In this document: positions 48,068 through 57,047 of the stretch, piece by piece
How the letters are laid out: each line of letters starts with the position of its first letter
How positions within the stretch are numbered: position 1 is the stretch's first letter
Source: Desulfocapsaceae bacterium
Lineage (GTDB): Bacteria > Desulfobacterota > Desulfobulbia > Desulfobulbales > Desulfocapsaceae
NCBI GenBank assembly: GCA_031292275.1
Contig: JARLHL010000074.1
Location: 1-64,000, forward strand
DNA: 64,000 bases
Direction of reading: 5' to 3'
The notes under the pieces: model-generated
The model's input: the letters and a program-made list of their open reading frames with translations, nothing else
What the model was told of the DNA's origin: nothing
The model's database searches: none
Translations under genes and position numbers: made by a program

Positions 48068-49843
48068 ATGAGTAATCGGCTCTACGACTTGCGTCGATAT
48101 ATTGATCTCCTGCGCCGGGAGAACGAGCTTCTTGTGATTGATGAAGAGGTTGATCCCTACCTGGAGATTGCCGAAATCCACCGGAGGGTCATCGCTAGCC
48201 AGGGTCCGGCACTGCTGTTCTCCAGGGTAAAAGGCTCATCTTTTCCAGTAGTCACCAATCTTTTCGGCACAAACAGGCGCCTTGAGCTGGCCTTTGGCAA
48301 TAAGCCCCAGCAGTTTGTCCGCGACCTAGTCCATCTGGCCGAATCCATCATGCCCCTCACCTTGGGTAAGATCTGGGAAAACCGTTCCTTTTTTCTGGAA
48401 GGCCTGAGGATCGGCCTGAAGACCCGACCAGGCGGGCCGATCCTCGATGTCTGTCAAACGCCGCCTATATTGAGCAGCCTGCCGCTGCTGACCTCCTGGC
48501 AGAGCGACGCCGGGCCCTTCGTGACCCTGCCGCTGGTATACACCGAACACCCTGACGGACGGGGGCACAATCTCGGGATGTACCGGATTCAGCAGCATGA
48601 CGACACCACCACAGGCATCCATTGGCAGATCCACAAGGGCGGGGGCTATCATTACTTTGCCTCCGAACAGCAGAACAAGGCCCTGCCTCTGACCCTCTAC
48701 ATAGGCGGGCCGCCGGCCCTGATGCTGTCAGCCATTGCCCCGCTCCCCGAGGATATCCCCGAGCTCATACTCACCTCACTTCTCCTTGGGGACAAGCTGG
48801 ACATGACCGCCGACCCCAGAGGCGGACACAATCTTGTAGCCCATGCGGAATTTGCCCTCAAGGGTGAAGTCCCCCCCCACCTGCGCAGACCCGAGGGCCC
48901 CTTTGGCGATCATTACGGCTATAATTCCCTGCAGCACGACTATCCGGTCTTCCAGGTCAGCCACCTCTACCACCGCCGGGACGCTATCTATCCAGCAACG
49001 GTGGTAGGCCGGCCCAGACAAGAGGATTTTTTCATTGGCGACTTTCTGCAGGATCTCCTCTCCCCCCTTTTCCCCCTGGTCATGAAGGGGGTAAAGGCCT
49101 TGAAGACCTACGGGGAAACTGGATTCCACTGTCTGGCGGCAGCCCGCGTGGCTGATCGTTACCCGCGCGAGGCCTTTGCCTGCGGTCTGAGGATCCTGGG
49201 AGAAGGCCAGCTCTCCTTAACAAAATTTCTCATTGCCACCGACGGGGATGTGGATATAGCGGATTTCGCCAGACTGTGGCCCCATGTCCTTGAGCGGGTA
49301 CAATGGGATCGAGATCTCTTTGTCTTTGCAAACGTCTCTCAGGATACCCTCGACTACACCGGACCATCGGTCAACACAGGCTCCAAGGCTATGATTTTAG
49401 GCCTCGGTAAGGACAAGATCCGAGAACTGCCACGCTCCTTTGCGGGAGACCTGCCCTCTGGAGTCGGCCGGCCCCTCGTCTTCCTGCCCGGCACACTGGT
49501 CCTTCAGGGCAGTGCTTACGACGATACGCCCGATCTGGCCGGACTGATCGCCGCAACGGAGTCCCTGACAGCCTGGCCGGTCATTGTACTTGTGGATAAT
49601 ACAGCAACGGCCACCTCTTCCATGCAGGAATTCCTCTGGACCCTTTTCACCCGCTTCGAGCCCGCCGCTGATATCCACGCCGGGGGAACCTGCGTCAGAC
49701 GCTTCCACGTCGGCCTTACCCCCCCCGTTGTCTTTGACTGCCGGATGAAGCCCTGGTATACTGACGTCCTTGAGGTCGATATGCAAACGAAGATAAAAGT
49801 TGATAATATTTACAATAAAATCATCCCGGTACAATGGCGGTGA
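48068..49843 (+). CDS. UbiD family decarboxylase
   Basis: A 591-residue prenylated-FMN-dependent (de)carboxylase. The active-site block RRPEGPFGDHYGYNS and the R-rich VVGRPRQEDFFIGD region are those of UbiD/MqnL proteins. The length, longer than Escherichia coli UbiD (about 497), resembles the menaquinone futalosine-pathway decarboxylases. The flavin prenyltransferase UbiX is not in the window. GAGAGGAG precedes the ATG. The end overlaps the start of the pseudouridine synthase gene by ten bases. Confidence 0.92.
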   Translation: MSNRLYDLRRYIDLLRRENELLVIDEEVDPYLEIAEIHRRVIASQGPALLFSRVKGSSFPVVTNLFGTNRRLELAFGNKPQQFVRDLVHLAESIMPLTLGKIWENRSFFLEGLRIGLKTRPGGPILDVCQTPPILSSLPLLTSWQSDAGPFVTLPLVYTEHPDGRGHNLGMYRIQQHDDTTTGIHWQIHKGGGYHYFASEQQNKALPLTLYIGGPPALMLSAIAPLPEDIPELILTSLLLGDKLDMTADPRGGHNLVAHAEFALKGEVPPHLRRPEGPFGDHYGYNSLQHDYPVFQVSHLYHRRDAIYPATVVGRPRQEDFFIGDFLQDLLSPLFPLVMKGVKALKTYGETGFHCLAAARVADRYPREAFACGLRILGEGQLSLTKFLIATDGDVDIADFARLWPHVLERVQWDRDLFVFANVSQDTLDYTGPSVNTGSKAMILGLGKDKIRELPRSFAGDLPSGVGRPLVFLPGTLVLQGSAYDDTPDLAGLIAATESLTAWPVIVLVDNTATATSSMQEFLWTLFTRFEPAADIHAGGTCVRRFHVGLTPPVVFDCRMKPWYTDVLEVDMQTKIKVDNIYNKIIPVQWR

Positions 49844-50556
49844 ACGGCCCCCTGCGTCTACAGAAATATCTTGCCCAATGCGGACTTGCCTCCAGGCGCA
49901 AGGCAGAAGAGATGATCCGGCAGGGGCGGGTTAGTGTCGATGGCAAAGTCGTCATCGATATGGGCTTCTGCCTTACCGGCAATACGCAGACAGTACGTCT
50001 GGATGGAAAGATTGCAATTCTTCAGGATAAAACCGTAACTCTCCTTCTAAACAAGCCCAAGGGATTTGTCACCACCCTCTCCGACCCTCAGGGACGTCCG
50101 ATAGTCACCTCCCTGCTGCGCGGCCTTAAGGTTCGGGTTTTTCCGGTGGGACGACTGGACCTGGATACTGAAGGGGCGCTGATCTTGACCAGTGACGGTG
50201 AACTTGCCGAAAGCATTCAGCATCCGCGCTTTGAGGTAAAGAAAACCTATGAGGCTGTGGTCAGCGGACGCCCGGCCCGCCAGGGACTAAATCAGCTTGA
50301 ACAGGGAATCATGCTTGAGGGAAAAAAGACATCACCCGCCTCTATCGGGAAACTCAAGGAGTTGAATCACGCTACACGTGTCACCATCACAATCCATGAG
50401 GGGCGGAAGAGACAGGTGAAGAAAATGTTTGCATCTATCGGTAATCCTGTTCTTTCCCTTAAAAGAATCGCCTATGGCCAGTTGTTTTTAAAGGATCTCC
50501 CGGTCGGCGCATACAGGATTCTCACCGCCGATGATATTAAAAAAATCTTTTTATAG
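49834..50556 (+). CDS. RsuA/RluB-type pseudouridine synthase
   Basis: A 240-residue RNA-modifying enzyme. An N-terminal S4 domain (LRLQKYLAQCGLASRRKAEE) precedes the catalytic domain, whose Asp lies in VGRLDLDTEGALILTSDG. The likely substrate is 23S rRNA (RluB-like), but RsuA-type specificity cannot be excluded by eye. It overlaps the end of ubiD by ten bases. Confidence 0.94.
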   Translation: MAVNGPLRLQKYLAQCGLASRRKAEEMIRQGRVSVDGKVVIDMGFCLTGNTQTVRLDGKIAILQDKTVTLLLNKPKGFVTTLSDPQGRPIVTSLLRGLKVRVFPVGRLDLDTEGALILTSDGELAESIQHPRFEVKKTYEAVVSGRPARQGLNQLEQGIMLEGKKTSPASIGKLKELNHATRVTITIHEGRKRQVKKMFASIGNPVLSLKRIAYGQLFLKDLPVGAYRILTADDIKKIFL

Positions 50557-50797
50557 AAATTTCTTTACAAAAGAGGAATTAGCTGATTAAATCTAGACAG
50601 TTATAAGAATCGATGGAGACTTGGCAAATTATCTTTTTTTATGTTGTTGATTTTTAAGGTTTTTTTTGTGTCTTTATTATTTATAAAGATTTAAAATCTC
50701 TTTAATTAAAGTTTTTGACCAGGTCACACCCTAACCAAAAAACAGTGATAGTGTACCCACGGTGGCGCAATCAATCTTCCGGAAACAGGAGTAAAGC
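50557..50797 (+). promoter_or_regulatory. AT-rich leader upstream of the IHF/HU gene
   Basis: A 240-bp, very AT-rich stretch with several T and A tracts (about 50630-50715), which is likely curved DNA. It carries the promoter of the following nucleoid-protein gene; A-tract bending and autoregulation are common at such genes. I cannot fix a -35/-10 pair. Confidence 0.4.
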
Positions 50798-51088
50798 ATG
50801 AATAAATCAGAACTCATTGAAGCCCTCGCGCAGGACATCAACATACCTCATCGCGAAGCTGCTGCTATTACGAACACTGTTATCGAGACAATGACAGAGG
50901 CGCTGGCAAAAGGTGAAAGCATTGAAATCCGGGGATTCGGCAGTTTCGTCATTAAAAAATACGACTCCTATGAAGGACGCAACCCGAAAACTGGCAAAAA
51001 AATCAAGGTGAAACCAAAGAAACTGCCATTCTTCAAAGTCGGCAAGGACCTGCGGGAGCAAGTCAACACCAACAGATCCAAAAAATAG
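50798..51088 (+). CDS. HU/IHF family DNA-bending protein (IHF-beta-like)
   Basis: A 96-residue nucleoid protein. It begins MNKSELIEALAQDINIPHRE, contains the signature GFGSFVIKKYDSYEGRNPKT with the DNA-intercalating beta arm, and ends KLPFFKVGKDLREQVN. The FFK-x-GK-x-LRE ending is closer to IHF beta than to HU. CAGGAG precedes the ATG. Confidence 0.95.
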   Translation: MNKSELIEALAQDINIPHREAAAITNTVIETMTEALAKGESIEIRGFGSFVIKKYDSYEGRNPKTGKKIKVKPKKLPFFKVGKDLREQVNTNRSKK

Positions 51089-51104
51089 AATTCATTTCAG
51101 CACA

Positions 51105-51133
51105 GACGTTGGAGTCGGACGCCCTCCAACGTC
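51105..51133 (+). terminator. terminator-like hairpin between IHF/HU gene and rimO
   Basis: GACGTTGGAG pairs perfectly with CTCCAACGTC (10 bp, 9-base loop) between two converging genes. A T run (CTGTTTTTC) follows only 16 bases later, so it may be a partly Rho-dependent end. Confidence 0.6.
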
Positions 51134-51152
51134 TCAGAGATTGAACTGTTTT

Positions 51153-52508
51153 TCAAGGTGCCAGCCTTCCCTCTTCAGTTGTTTCAATGCCCCCGACCAG
51201 ATCATAGACCTGTGCGTTCTCCACGCGTACGTAAACAATATCCCCAGGGTTTGCCTGGCCGTCATTGATATACACCTGGCCGTCAATATCCGGTGCCTGA
51301 AACCTGGTCCGGCCCTCCAAAAGCAGATCGGTTTCCTTACTGAGGCCCTCTACCAAAACCGGTTCCAGTCTACCGATATATTTTTTTAAGATTTTTTGAG
51401 AGATGCCCGCCTGCAAAGAAAGGATGTGCTCGACCCTGTCACTCTTCTCCTCTTCAGGACATTGATCGGGAAAAAATTCTGCCGGGCAGCCTTCTTCGTT
51501 GGCATAGGCAAAGACTCCGACATGGTCAATCTTCACGTCCTGAAGAAAGTCTTCCAGCATCAGGATGTCTTTTTCTGTCTCACCGGGAAACCCGAGCAGA
51601 AATGTGGTCCGCAACGCGATATCTGGCAGAATGCGCCGAACCCGCTCGATCAGCCGGTACAGATCATCCCGTCGGTAGCGACGGTTCATCCTTTTCAAAA
51701 TTATATCACTGACGTGCTGAAAGGGGATATCAAGATAGGGCACGATCCTCGGATTTGCCGCCATCAGATGGAGAAGCGCATCGGAAATCCCTGTAGGATA
51801 CAGGTACATCAGACGGATCCAGGGAATAGAACTTTTGTCGACTAGGGCCGTAAGAAGTTCCAGCAGGCCATTCTTCTCCCCGGACTCCGCGCCAAAGGCT
51901 GTCAGATCCTGGGCAATAAGGGTCAGTTCCTTTACCCCTATCGCCTCAAGGCTGATGGTCTCCCGAACCAGATCCGGGATTGAACGGCTGCGCAATTCCC
52001 CCCGGATCGAGGGAATCTTACAGTAGGCACAGTGGTTGTTGCAACCTTCGGTAATCTTTAATAGAGACCTGAAAAATGGCGTTGCAAGCTGCCGCGGCAT
52101 GGTCGAATCCATCAGAAAGGGGGGCAGGATATGGATAGACCGTTGAATCTTCCCCGTCAACCGATCGTCTATCAGCCTGGCGATGGCAGGCACACCTTCA
52201 GTACCGACGAAGAGATCGACCTCGGGTAACTCTTCCATCAATTTTTCCTGATACCGCTGGACAAGACAGCCGGTTACTACCAGCAATTTTGGTGGATGAC
52301 GCTCTTTTAACGCAACAAGTTCGAGGATCTCTTCAATGGCCTCCTCCACCGCAGGCTGGATAAATCCGCAGGTATTAACCAGAAGGACATCACTTTCCGT
52401 AATCTCGTTTTCCACAGTCCAGCCGTCCTGCTGCAAAAATCCGAGCATGACCTCTGAATCGACAAAATTTTTTGGACATCCCAGGCTGATCAGATGAATT
52501 TTCTTCAT
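51153..52508 (-). CDS. rimO: ribosomal protein S12 methylthiotransferase RimO
   Basis: A radical-SAM methylthiotransferase, 451 residues, modifying an aspartate of S12. An N-terminal UPF0004 domain (ISLGCPKNFVDSEVMLG, further Cys in VNTCGFI and VTGCLVQRY) holds the auxiliary cluster. The radical-SAM motif is EGCNNHCAYCKIPSIRG, followed by a TRAM-like C-terminal domain. The CPKN/IPSIRG patterns favour RimO over MiaB. It starts one base after the phosphorylase stop. Confidence 0.95.
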   Translation of the reverse strand: MKKIHLISLGCPKNFVDSEVMLGFLQQDGWTVENEITESDVLLVNTCGFIQPAVEEAIEEILELVALKERHPPKLLVVTGCLVQRYQEKLMEELPEVDLFVGTEGVPAIARLIDDRLTGKIQRSIHILPPFLMDSTMPRQLATPFFRSLLKITEGCNNHCAYCKIPSIRGELRSRSIPDLVRETISLEAIGVKELTLIAQDLTAFGAESGEKNGLLELLTALVDKSSIPWIRLMYLYPTGISDALLHLMAANPRIVPYLDIPFQHVSDIILKRMNRRYRRDDLYRLIERVRRILPDIALRTTFLLGFPGETEKDILMLEDFLQDVKIDHVGVFAYANEEGCPAEFFPDQCPEEEKSDRVEHILSLQAGISQKILKKYIGRLEPVLVEGLSKETDLLLEGRTRFQAPDIDGQVYINDGQANPGDIVYVRVENAQVYDLVGGIETTEEGRLAP

Positions 52509-52509
52509 T

Positions 52510-53241
52510 TCAGTTTTTTAAGGGCAATTCGTTGAGGAGAAGATCAATGAGCGCTCGGCTCCTGGATTTAAAATCGTCACGGGAAAATCCCGGGTTCCAA
52601 CTCGCCCCCCATACCTCGTCAGACACAAGAAGAAGGGCGGCAAAATCAATCCGACGAAATGCGGCAGCACTGCAGAGGGCAGTATACTCCATATCGACGG
52701 CGCAGACTCCTTGCTGCTCATGCAGCATGCTCAGGACGCTTCTCCGTTCACGATAGGGGGCATCGGTAGACCAGACGCCGCCCTCGTGCCATGCCAGGGT
52801 ATTCCGTTTCAAGAGCCCTCTCAAGGTCTGGACAAGCGAAGGAGAGGATGCCGGCTGATCGCCGGTAACATAATACGCTGAAGTCCCTTCGCCACTCACA
52901 GCCCTGGTCGGCAGCAGGAGTTCGCCGATGGCCAGTGATTGGTGAAGAGAGCCGCACCAGCCGAAGAGAATGATTTTCCGGGCACCAAGGGCTATCAGCT
53001 TCTCCATTGTCATGACGGACAGAGGAGCTCCTATGGCCGGACCGGCGACGAAATAGCCCTTCTCCTCATGCACGCTGAGATTTGTGTGATACATATATCG
53101 CTTGCCGCAACCGGCAGCCAGGGATGTATCCAGTCCATAGCTAGCCTCAGAGGGATTGACAAGCAGAAGACCGGTGTCGGGAATCGGTCTTTCTTTTTTA
53201 AAACGTACGGGATGGATGACAACATCATCATCGATATCCAT
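52510..53241 (-). CDS. nucleoside phosphorylase (PNP/UDP family)
   Basis: A 243-residue member of the purine/uridine phosphorylase superfamily. The glycine-rich strand RKIILFGWCGSLHQSL and the substrate-binding AVDMEYTALCSAA segment, with M and E contacting ribose, are conserved. Base specificity is unclear. The ATG at 53241 (MDIDDDVV) follows AGGTGG by six bases; the frame extends 16 residues upstream without a good ribosome-binding site. Coupled to rimO. Confidence 0.88.
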   Translation of the reverse strand: MDIDDDVVIHPVRFKKERPIPDTGLLLVNPSEASYGLDTSLAAGCGKRYMYHTNLSVHEEKGYFVAGPAIGAPLSVMTMEKLIALGARKIILFGWCGSLHQSLAIGELLLPTRAVSGEGTSAYYVTGDQPASSPSLVQTLRGLLKRNTLAWHEGGVWSTDAPYRERRSVLSMLHEQQGVCAVDMEYTALCSAAAFRRIDFAALLLVSDEVWGASWNPGFSRDDFKSRSRALIDLLLNELPLKN

Positions 53242-53384
53242 ATTTTGCCACCTTGGAAAAAAGTCTGGAATGCTGGAAAAGGCTTGCATATGAAAGTCCC
53301 GGAGACTGCAGCCCCGTCTTGCCGAAGCGATACGCTTTCATAATGCATTTTGGCTGGTCGATCTGGCCCGGCCATTCCGGTTCA

Positions 53385-53419
53385 AAATAAAAAAAGGCTG
53401 CAGATTTCTCTGCAGCCTT
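53385..53419 (-). terminator. terminator of the F0 ATP synthase operon
   Basis: An 11-bp perfect stem AAGGCTGCAGA (53394-53404) / TCTGCAGCCTT (53409-53419) with a four-base loop. On the minus strand it is followed by a T-rich run corresponding to the A's at 53385-53393. It lies 45 bp after the atpE stop. Confidence 0.88.
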
Positions 53420-53464
53420 GCAATGACACCGGACCAAAAAAGAATAACTTGTGAATCCTTTTTC

Positions 53465-53725
53465 TTACACAATTGCCTTTGAGATCGGGTTTGCATACAG
53501 AAGGATCAGAGAGATAACCAGACCATAAATAGCAATGGACTCTGCAAGGGCCATACCGAGGATCATGAAAACCATCAATTTCGGCTGAACTTCAGGATTA
53601 CGGGCAAGACCTGTGGTAGCACCCTGGCCAACCAAACCAATTCCGATACCCGCTCCAAGACCTGCCAGACCGATTGAAAGCGCAGCACCCACACAGATCA
53701 AGGCTACTTGTAAATTACCTTCCAT
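53465..53725 (-). CDS. atpE: F1F0 ATP synthase subunit c
   Basis: The 86-residue rotor-ring subunit: two membrane helices joined by the RNPE loop (R42-E45). The ion-carrying carboxylate is E62 in [10 protein letters not shown]. The helix-1 Gln used in sodium-binding c-rings is Ile29 here, and the Thr after E-S is Ile64, so proton coupling is more likely. AAGGAG precedes the ATG. Last gene of the F0 operon. Confidence 0.98.
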   Translation of the reverse strand: MEGNLQVALICVGAALSIGLAGLGAGIGIGLVGQGATTGLARNPEVQPKLMVFMILGMALAESIAIYGLVISLILLYANPISKAIV

Positions 53726-53860
53726 TTTTTTCTCCTTAATAATAAATGTATTTTTGTATTGGCCTTCTTCCTTAACAGGAAAACTTTCTATAAACTGAAC
53801 CGTTTTCAGGGGAGAAATCAGGATATTCTCTCCCCTGAATTGGAATGTTCATACTCCTTA

Positions 53861-54583
53861 TTAATGGGCATGCTCTTGAGCCTGGGCGCAGTACACAACC
53901 GCCAGCAGGACAAAAACCATGGCCTGAACCAGAGAAACCAGCACGCCGAGCATCATGATCGGCAGCGGGGCAAAAAATGCTCCGGCCAACATGAACAGGA
54001 TACCCAAAAGTGTTTCCTTGGCCATGATATTTCCGAAAAGACGAATGGAGAGAGAGAGCAAACGAGCCACGTTTGAAATCAGCTCAATGGGCAGCATCAA
54101 CGGAATCAGCCACCACATCGGACCGATAAAATGCTTGTAGTAATTGAATCCATGAGCACGGAAACCGATCACATGATGTGTCACCCATACGATAATGGTC
54201 AAAGCGAGGGTAGTATTGAGATTTGAGGTCGGCGACATGAATCCGGGGATGAGACCGATGAGATTACCCACGGCTATATACAGGGCGAAGGTGGTCAGCA
54301 TGGGGAAAAGGGCATCAGCCATTTCTCTTCCCATATTCTCAACAAAGAAATCATCAAGGCCACCGATCAGAATCTCCCAGAAATTCTGGCCGCCGCCCGG
54401 TACCATTTCCAGATTACCAAGGGTCATTTTGGAAACAACAAAAAGAAATACCATGACCAGCCAGGTATAGGTCATATACGGCGCACACAACTGCTCAAGC
54501 AGACCGTTCCCGACAAAGCCGTGCGGCACTGGAAGCCCCAGCTTTTCCAGAATAATCGATATAAAAAGTATCGGATGTTCCAT
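53861..54583 (-). CDS. atpB: F1F0 ATP synthase subunit a
   Basis: The stator channel subunit, 240 residues, with five to six membrane helices. The essential arginine lies in LLSLSIRLFGNIMAKETLLG. The C-terminal helix LVSLVQAMVFVLLAVVY is conserved. AAGGGG precedes the ATG. There is a 135-bp gap to atpE, longer than usual, with no other gene in it. Confidence 0.98.
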   Translation of the reverse strand: MEHPILFISIILEKLGLPVPHGFVGNGLLEQLCAPYMTYTWLVMVFLFVVSKMTLGNLEMVPGGGQNFWEILIGGLDDFFVENMGREMADALFPMLTTFALYIAVGNLIGLIPGFMSPTSNLNTTLALTIIVWVTHHVIGFRAHGFNYYKHFIGPMWWLIPLMLPIELISNVARLLSLSIRLFGNIMAKETLLGILFMLAGAFFAPLPIMMLGVLVSLVQAMVFVLLAVVYCAQAQEHAH

Positions 54584-54591
54584 AACCCCTT

Positions 54592-55023
54592 TTACCTCCT
54601 CCCACTGAATAAATAGTGTCTGACCACGCCCAATGCCGTGATAGTGACAGTAAACACTACTGTTGACAATCCCAGAATCAGCCCAATGATATTGTCTCTA
54701 TTAATTTTCTGACTCCACATCAAGAGCCCGAGAGCTATGCCTATGATGAGAATCCGGAACCAGAATTTAATTATAAAACCAGCGCGTTTCTTTTTAATTT
54801 GCTTCTTGTCGCACTCTTCTCCCTGAATCGGGGTCAGAGATTCAATAAATCCAATTACATCTTTATGGGCGACCATAAAACTGACGATGGAAATAATCCC
54901 CCCCACCAGTACCGCCCAGGCAAACGACCAAGAGACAACAAGCCAGGATAAGGCCGTCAGAATGACCAGGTAGACCCAGCTCAAGACCTGCATCTTTCGC
55001 AGGGACATCAAATTATTTATCAC
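54592..55023 (-). CDS. ATP synthase subunit I-like membrane protein
   Basis: A 143-residue protein with four hydrophobic segments in the AtpI position between atpZ and atpB. AtpI-type proteins assist c-ring assembly or ion uptake. The start is a GTG at 55021-55023 overlapping the end of atpZ, with GAGG upstream. Sequence similarity within this group is weak, so the call rests largely on topology and context. Confidence 0.8.
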   Translation of the reverse strand: MINNLMSLRKMQVLSWVYLVILTALSWLVVSWSFAWAVLVGGIISIVSFMVAHKDVIGFIESLTPIQGEECDKKQIKKKRAGFIIKFWFRILIIGIALGLLMWSQKINRDNIIGLILGLSTVVFTVTITALGVVRHYLFSGRR

Positions 55024-55276
55024 TCAATCCTCTATCGTCTTTTCTGTCGTTTTTGTCTTTAACACGCCAGAGGATTTGAAGCAACGTCTTAAAGCCTGCC
55101 GCAATTCCGAAAGCAAGCCCGATAAAAGTGAACCAAGGAGCCGTACGACCGTTAAATACCTTCTGATCCAGGACAATCCCTCCCCCCAGACCCACAAAGA
55201 TACAGGCAACAAATGTAAAACCTACATGTCCATAATTTGCAAGCAGGTGGATCATCTCGTTCTTTAACTCAGACAT
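55013..55276 (-). CDS. AtpZ/AtpI-family small membrane protein
   Basis: An 87-residue protein with two membrane helices and the AtpZ-type pattern: GHVGFTFVACIFVGLGGGIV, then WFTFIGLAFGIAAGFKTLLQ. AtpZ with AtpI forms a Mg/Ca transporter or assembly factor in some bacteria. The ATG at 55276 is preceded by AGGTGG; GTG codons three positions upstream are less likely. First gene of the F0 operon atpZ-I-B-E. Confidence 0.85.
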   Translation of the reverse strand: MSELKNEMIHLLANYGHVGFTFVACIFVGLGGGIVLDQKVFNGRTAPWFTFIGLAFGIAAGFKTLLQILWRVKDKNDRKDDRGLSDK

Positions 55277-55323
55277 TATCACCACCTATTCTCTTTACGG
55301 GCACTCCCCTGATAATAGGCCTT

Positions 55324-55352
55324 TTGGTAGCACGGCCATTGCTCAAAGTCAA
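55324..55352 (-). promoter_or_regulatory. possible promoter of the F0 ATP synthase operon
   Basis: On the minus strand TTGACT (55347-55352), a 17-base spacer and TACCAA (55324-55329), about 48 bp upstream of the atpZ start, between hemL and atpZ. The -35 is good, the -10 moderate. Confidence 0.45.
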
Positions 55353-55360
55353 CGATTTTT

Positions 55361-56653
55361 TTAAACTTCCCGTAGTTTTTTGAATGACCATTCAGTCATT
55401 TTCACCATTCTTTCAAGGTCATCTCCGGTATGAGCCGCTGAAATAAAAGCAACTTCAAACTGGGATGGAGCAAGATAAATACCCTGGCTCAGCATCTGCC
55501 GATAATGCCTGGCATAACGATCCGTATCCGACTTCATTGCCGAAGTAAAATCCGTTACCGGCTCAGGCGTAAAAAAAGCGGTGAACAGCGAGCCTGCTCT
55601 GTTGATCTGTACAGCAATACCGATCCTCTCAGCAATATTGCCAAATTGCTCAACAAGCCAGGCAGTCTTTTTTTCAAGATCCGGATAAAAATCCTTCTGC
55701 TGTAATAATCGCAGAACCGCAACCCCGGCCGCCATGGCCAGAGGATTCCCCGACAGGGTGCCGGCCTGATAGACAGGCCCCTCTGGGGCGATACAATCCA
55801 TGATCTCCGTCTTGCCGCCATAGGCCCCTACCGGCAATCCTCCGCCAATAATTTTTCCCAGGCAGGTAAGATCAGGCATGATACCGAAAAACTCCTGCGC
55901 GCCTCCGTAGGCCAGCCTGAATCCGGTAATAACCTCATCAAATATCAGAATAATGCCCAGTTCTCCAGTCAGAGATCTCAGCGTCTCCAGAAAACCCGCC
56001 GCCGGGGGGACACAACCCATATTCCCCGCTACCGGCTCAACAATGACGCAGGCAATATCGAGAGTAGGATCTCTTAGCGTTTTTTCCAGTATTTCAACAT
56101 TGTTATATGGAATCGAAATCGTATTTTTAACAATATCATCAGGGACCCCCGGACTTCCCGGTATACCCAGTGTTATCACTCCTGAACCTGCCTTGACCAG
56201 AAAAGAATCGGCATGCCCATGATAGCACCCGTCAAACTTAACAACGATCTTTCTGCCTGTGTATCCGCGGGCCAGGCGGACAGCACTCATGGTAGCCTCG
56301 GTGCCGGAATTGACGAACCGAACCTTTTCGATGGAAGGGACGGCCTCAACAACCAGAGCTGCCAGTTCAATCTCTAAAGGAGTTGGCGCCCCGAAACTGG
56401 TACCATCACCAGCGGCCCTGCATATTTCTTGAACGACTGCAGGATGGGCATGGCCGAGGATCATAGGCCCCCATGAACCGACGAAGTCGAGAAACTCATT
56501 GCCGTCGACATCGGTCAGAAATGCTCCTCTGGCACTCTTAATAAAAAGGGGATCACAGCCTACGGCCCGACAGGCCCTGACAGGACTGTTTACCCCGCCT
56601 GGTATCAGTTCCCTGGCCTCGCGAAACATCATTGCAGACGTCTTGTTTTCCAT
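55361..56653 (-). CDS. hemL: glutamate-1-semialdehyde 2,1-aminomutase
   Basis: A PLP enzyme of C5-pathway tetrapyrrole synthesis, 430 residues, producing 5-aminolevulinate. It begins with [14 protein letters not shown] and contains [20 protein letters not shown]. The PLP lysine is in [19 protein letters not shown], followed by [15 protein letters not shown]. Its last codons contain the palindrome found upstream of both ATP synthase operons. No other heme gene is adjacent. Confidence 0.98.
   Translation of the reverse strand: MENKTSAMMFREARELIPGGVNSPVRACRAVGCDPLFIKSARGAFLTDVDGNEFLDFVGSWGPMILGHAHPAVVQEICRAAGDGTSFGAPTPLEIELAALVVEAVPSIEKVRFVNSGTEATMSAVRLARGYTGRKIVVKFDGCYHGHADSFLVKAGSGVITLGIPGSPGVPDDIVKNTISIPYNNVEILEKTLRDPTLDIACVIVEPVAGNMGCVPPAAGFLETLRSLTGELGIILIFDEVITGFRLAYGGAQEFFGIMPDLTCLGKIIGGGLPVGAYGGKTEIMDCIAPEGPVYQAGTLSGNPLAMAAGVAVLRLLQQKDFYPDLEKKTAWLVEQFGNIAERIGIAVQINRAGSLFTAFFTPEPVTDFTSAMKSDTDRYARHYRQMLSQGIYLAPSQFEVAFISAAHTGDDLERMVKMTEWSFKKLREV
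55381..55394. promoter_or_regulatory. palindrome TGAATGACCATTCA upstream of the F0 operon
   Basis: Identical to the 14-mer at 32133-32146. It lies inside the last codons of hemL (encoding M-T-E-W-S-F), 29 bp upstream of the proposed -35 and about 112 bp upstream of the atpZ start, a distance close to that in the F1 operon (127 bp). It may be a shared operator, or a coincidence. Confidence 0.5.
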
Positions 56654-56917
56654 ACCGATTCCTCGCTCATCGCCTCTGCCATCCTGCCCGCATCGCCAAT
56701 AAACAAGGGGCCGTCGTCAGGGAAATACAGCTTTCAATTTCTTTCAGGCAGCACAGCACTCACCCAATAGCTTCTCATGTCATGAATTGAGGATTATAGC
56801 ATGAGAGATAAAATACTGTCAAATATGTTCCGGTCATCAAACCTACTTCAATTGCGGACCTGATGTCCAAGATGGCCTATACCTCCTCACATCTGGCCCA
56901 ACCTGAACACATTTTAC
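56654..56917. other. non-coding region between divergent hemL and trxA
   Basis: Left part of the 394-bp divergent gap. It should hold the hemL promoter; I see no gene, strong palindrome or known riboswitch pattern in it. Confidence 0.4.
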
Positions 56918-56946
56918 TTGTCTTGTAAAAATTCAGAAGGTAAACT
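56918..56946 (+). promoter_or_regulatory. probable trxA promoter
   Basis: TTGTCT (56918-56923), a 17-base spacer and TAAACT (56941-56946), about 100 bp upstream of trxA. Both hexamers are good sigma-70 matches. Confidence 0.5.
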
Positions 56947-57047
56947 AGGACGAAAGTTACGGAAATTCTCCGTTAGGCATCGCCGATCACATATTTAAAC
57001 ATCTGTATTTCGCATAGAGTAACCTTTAGCGGTTAAGGAGAGACACA

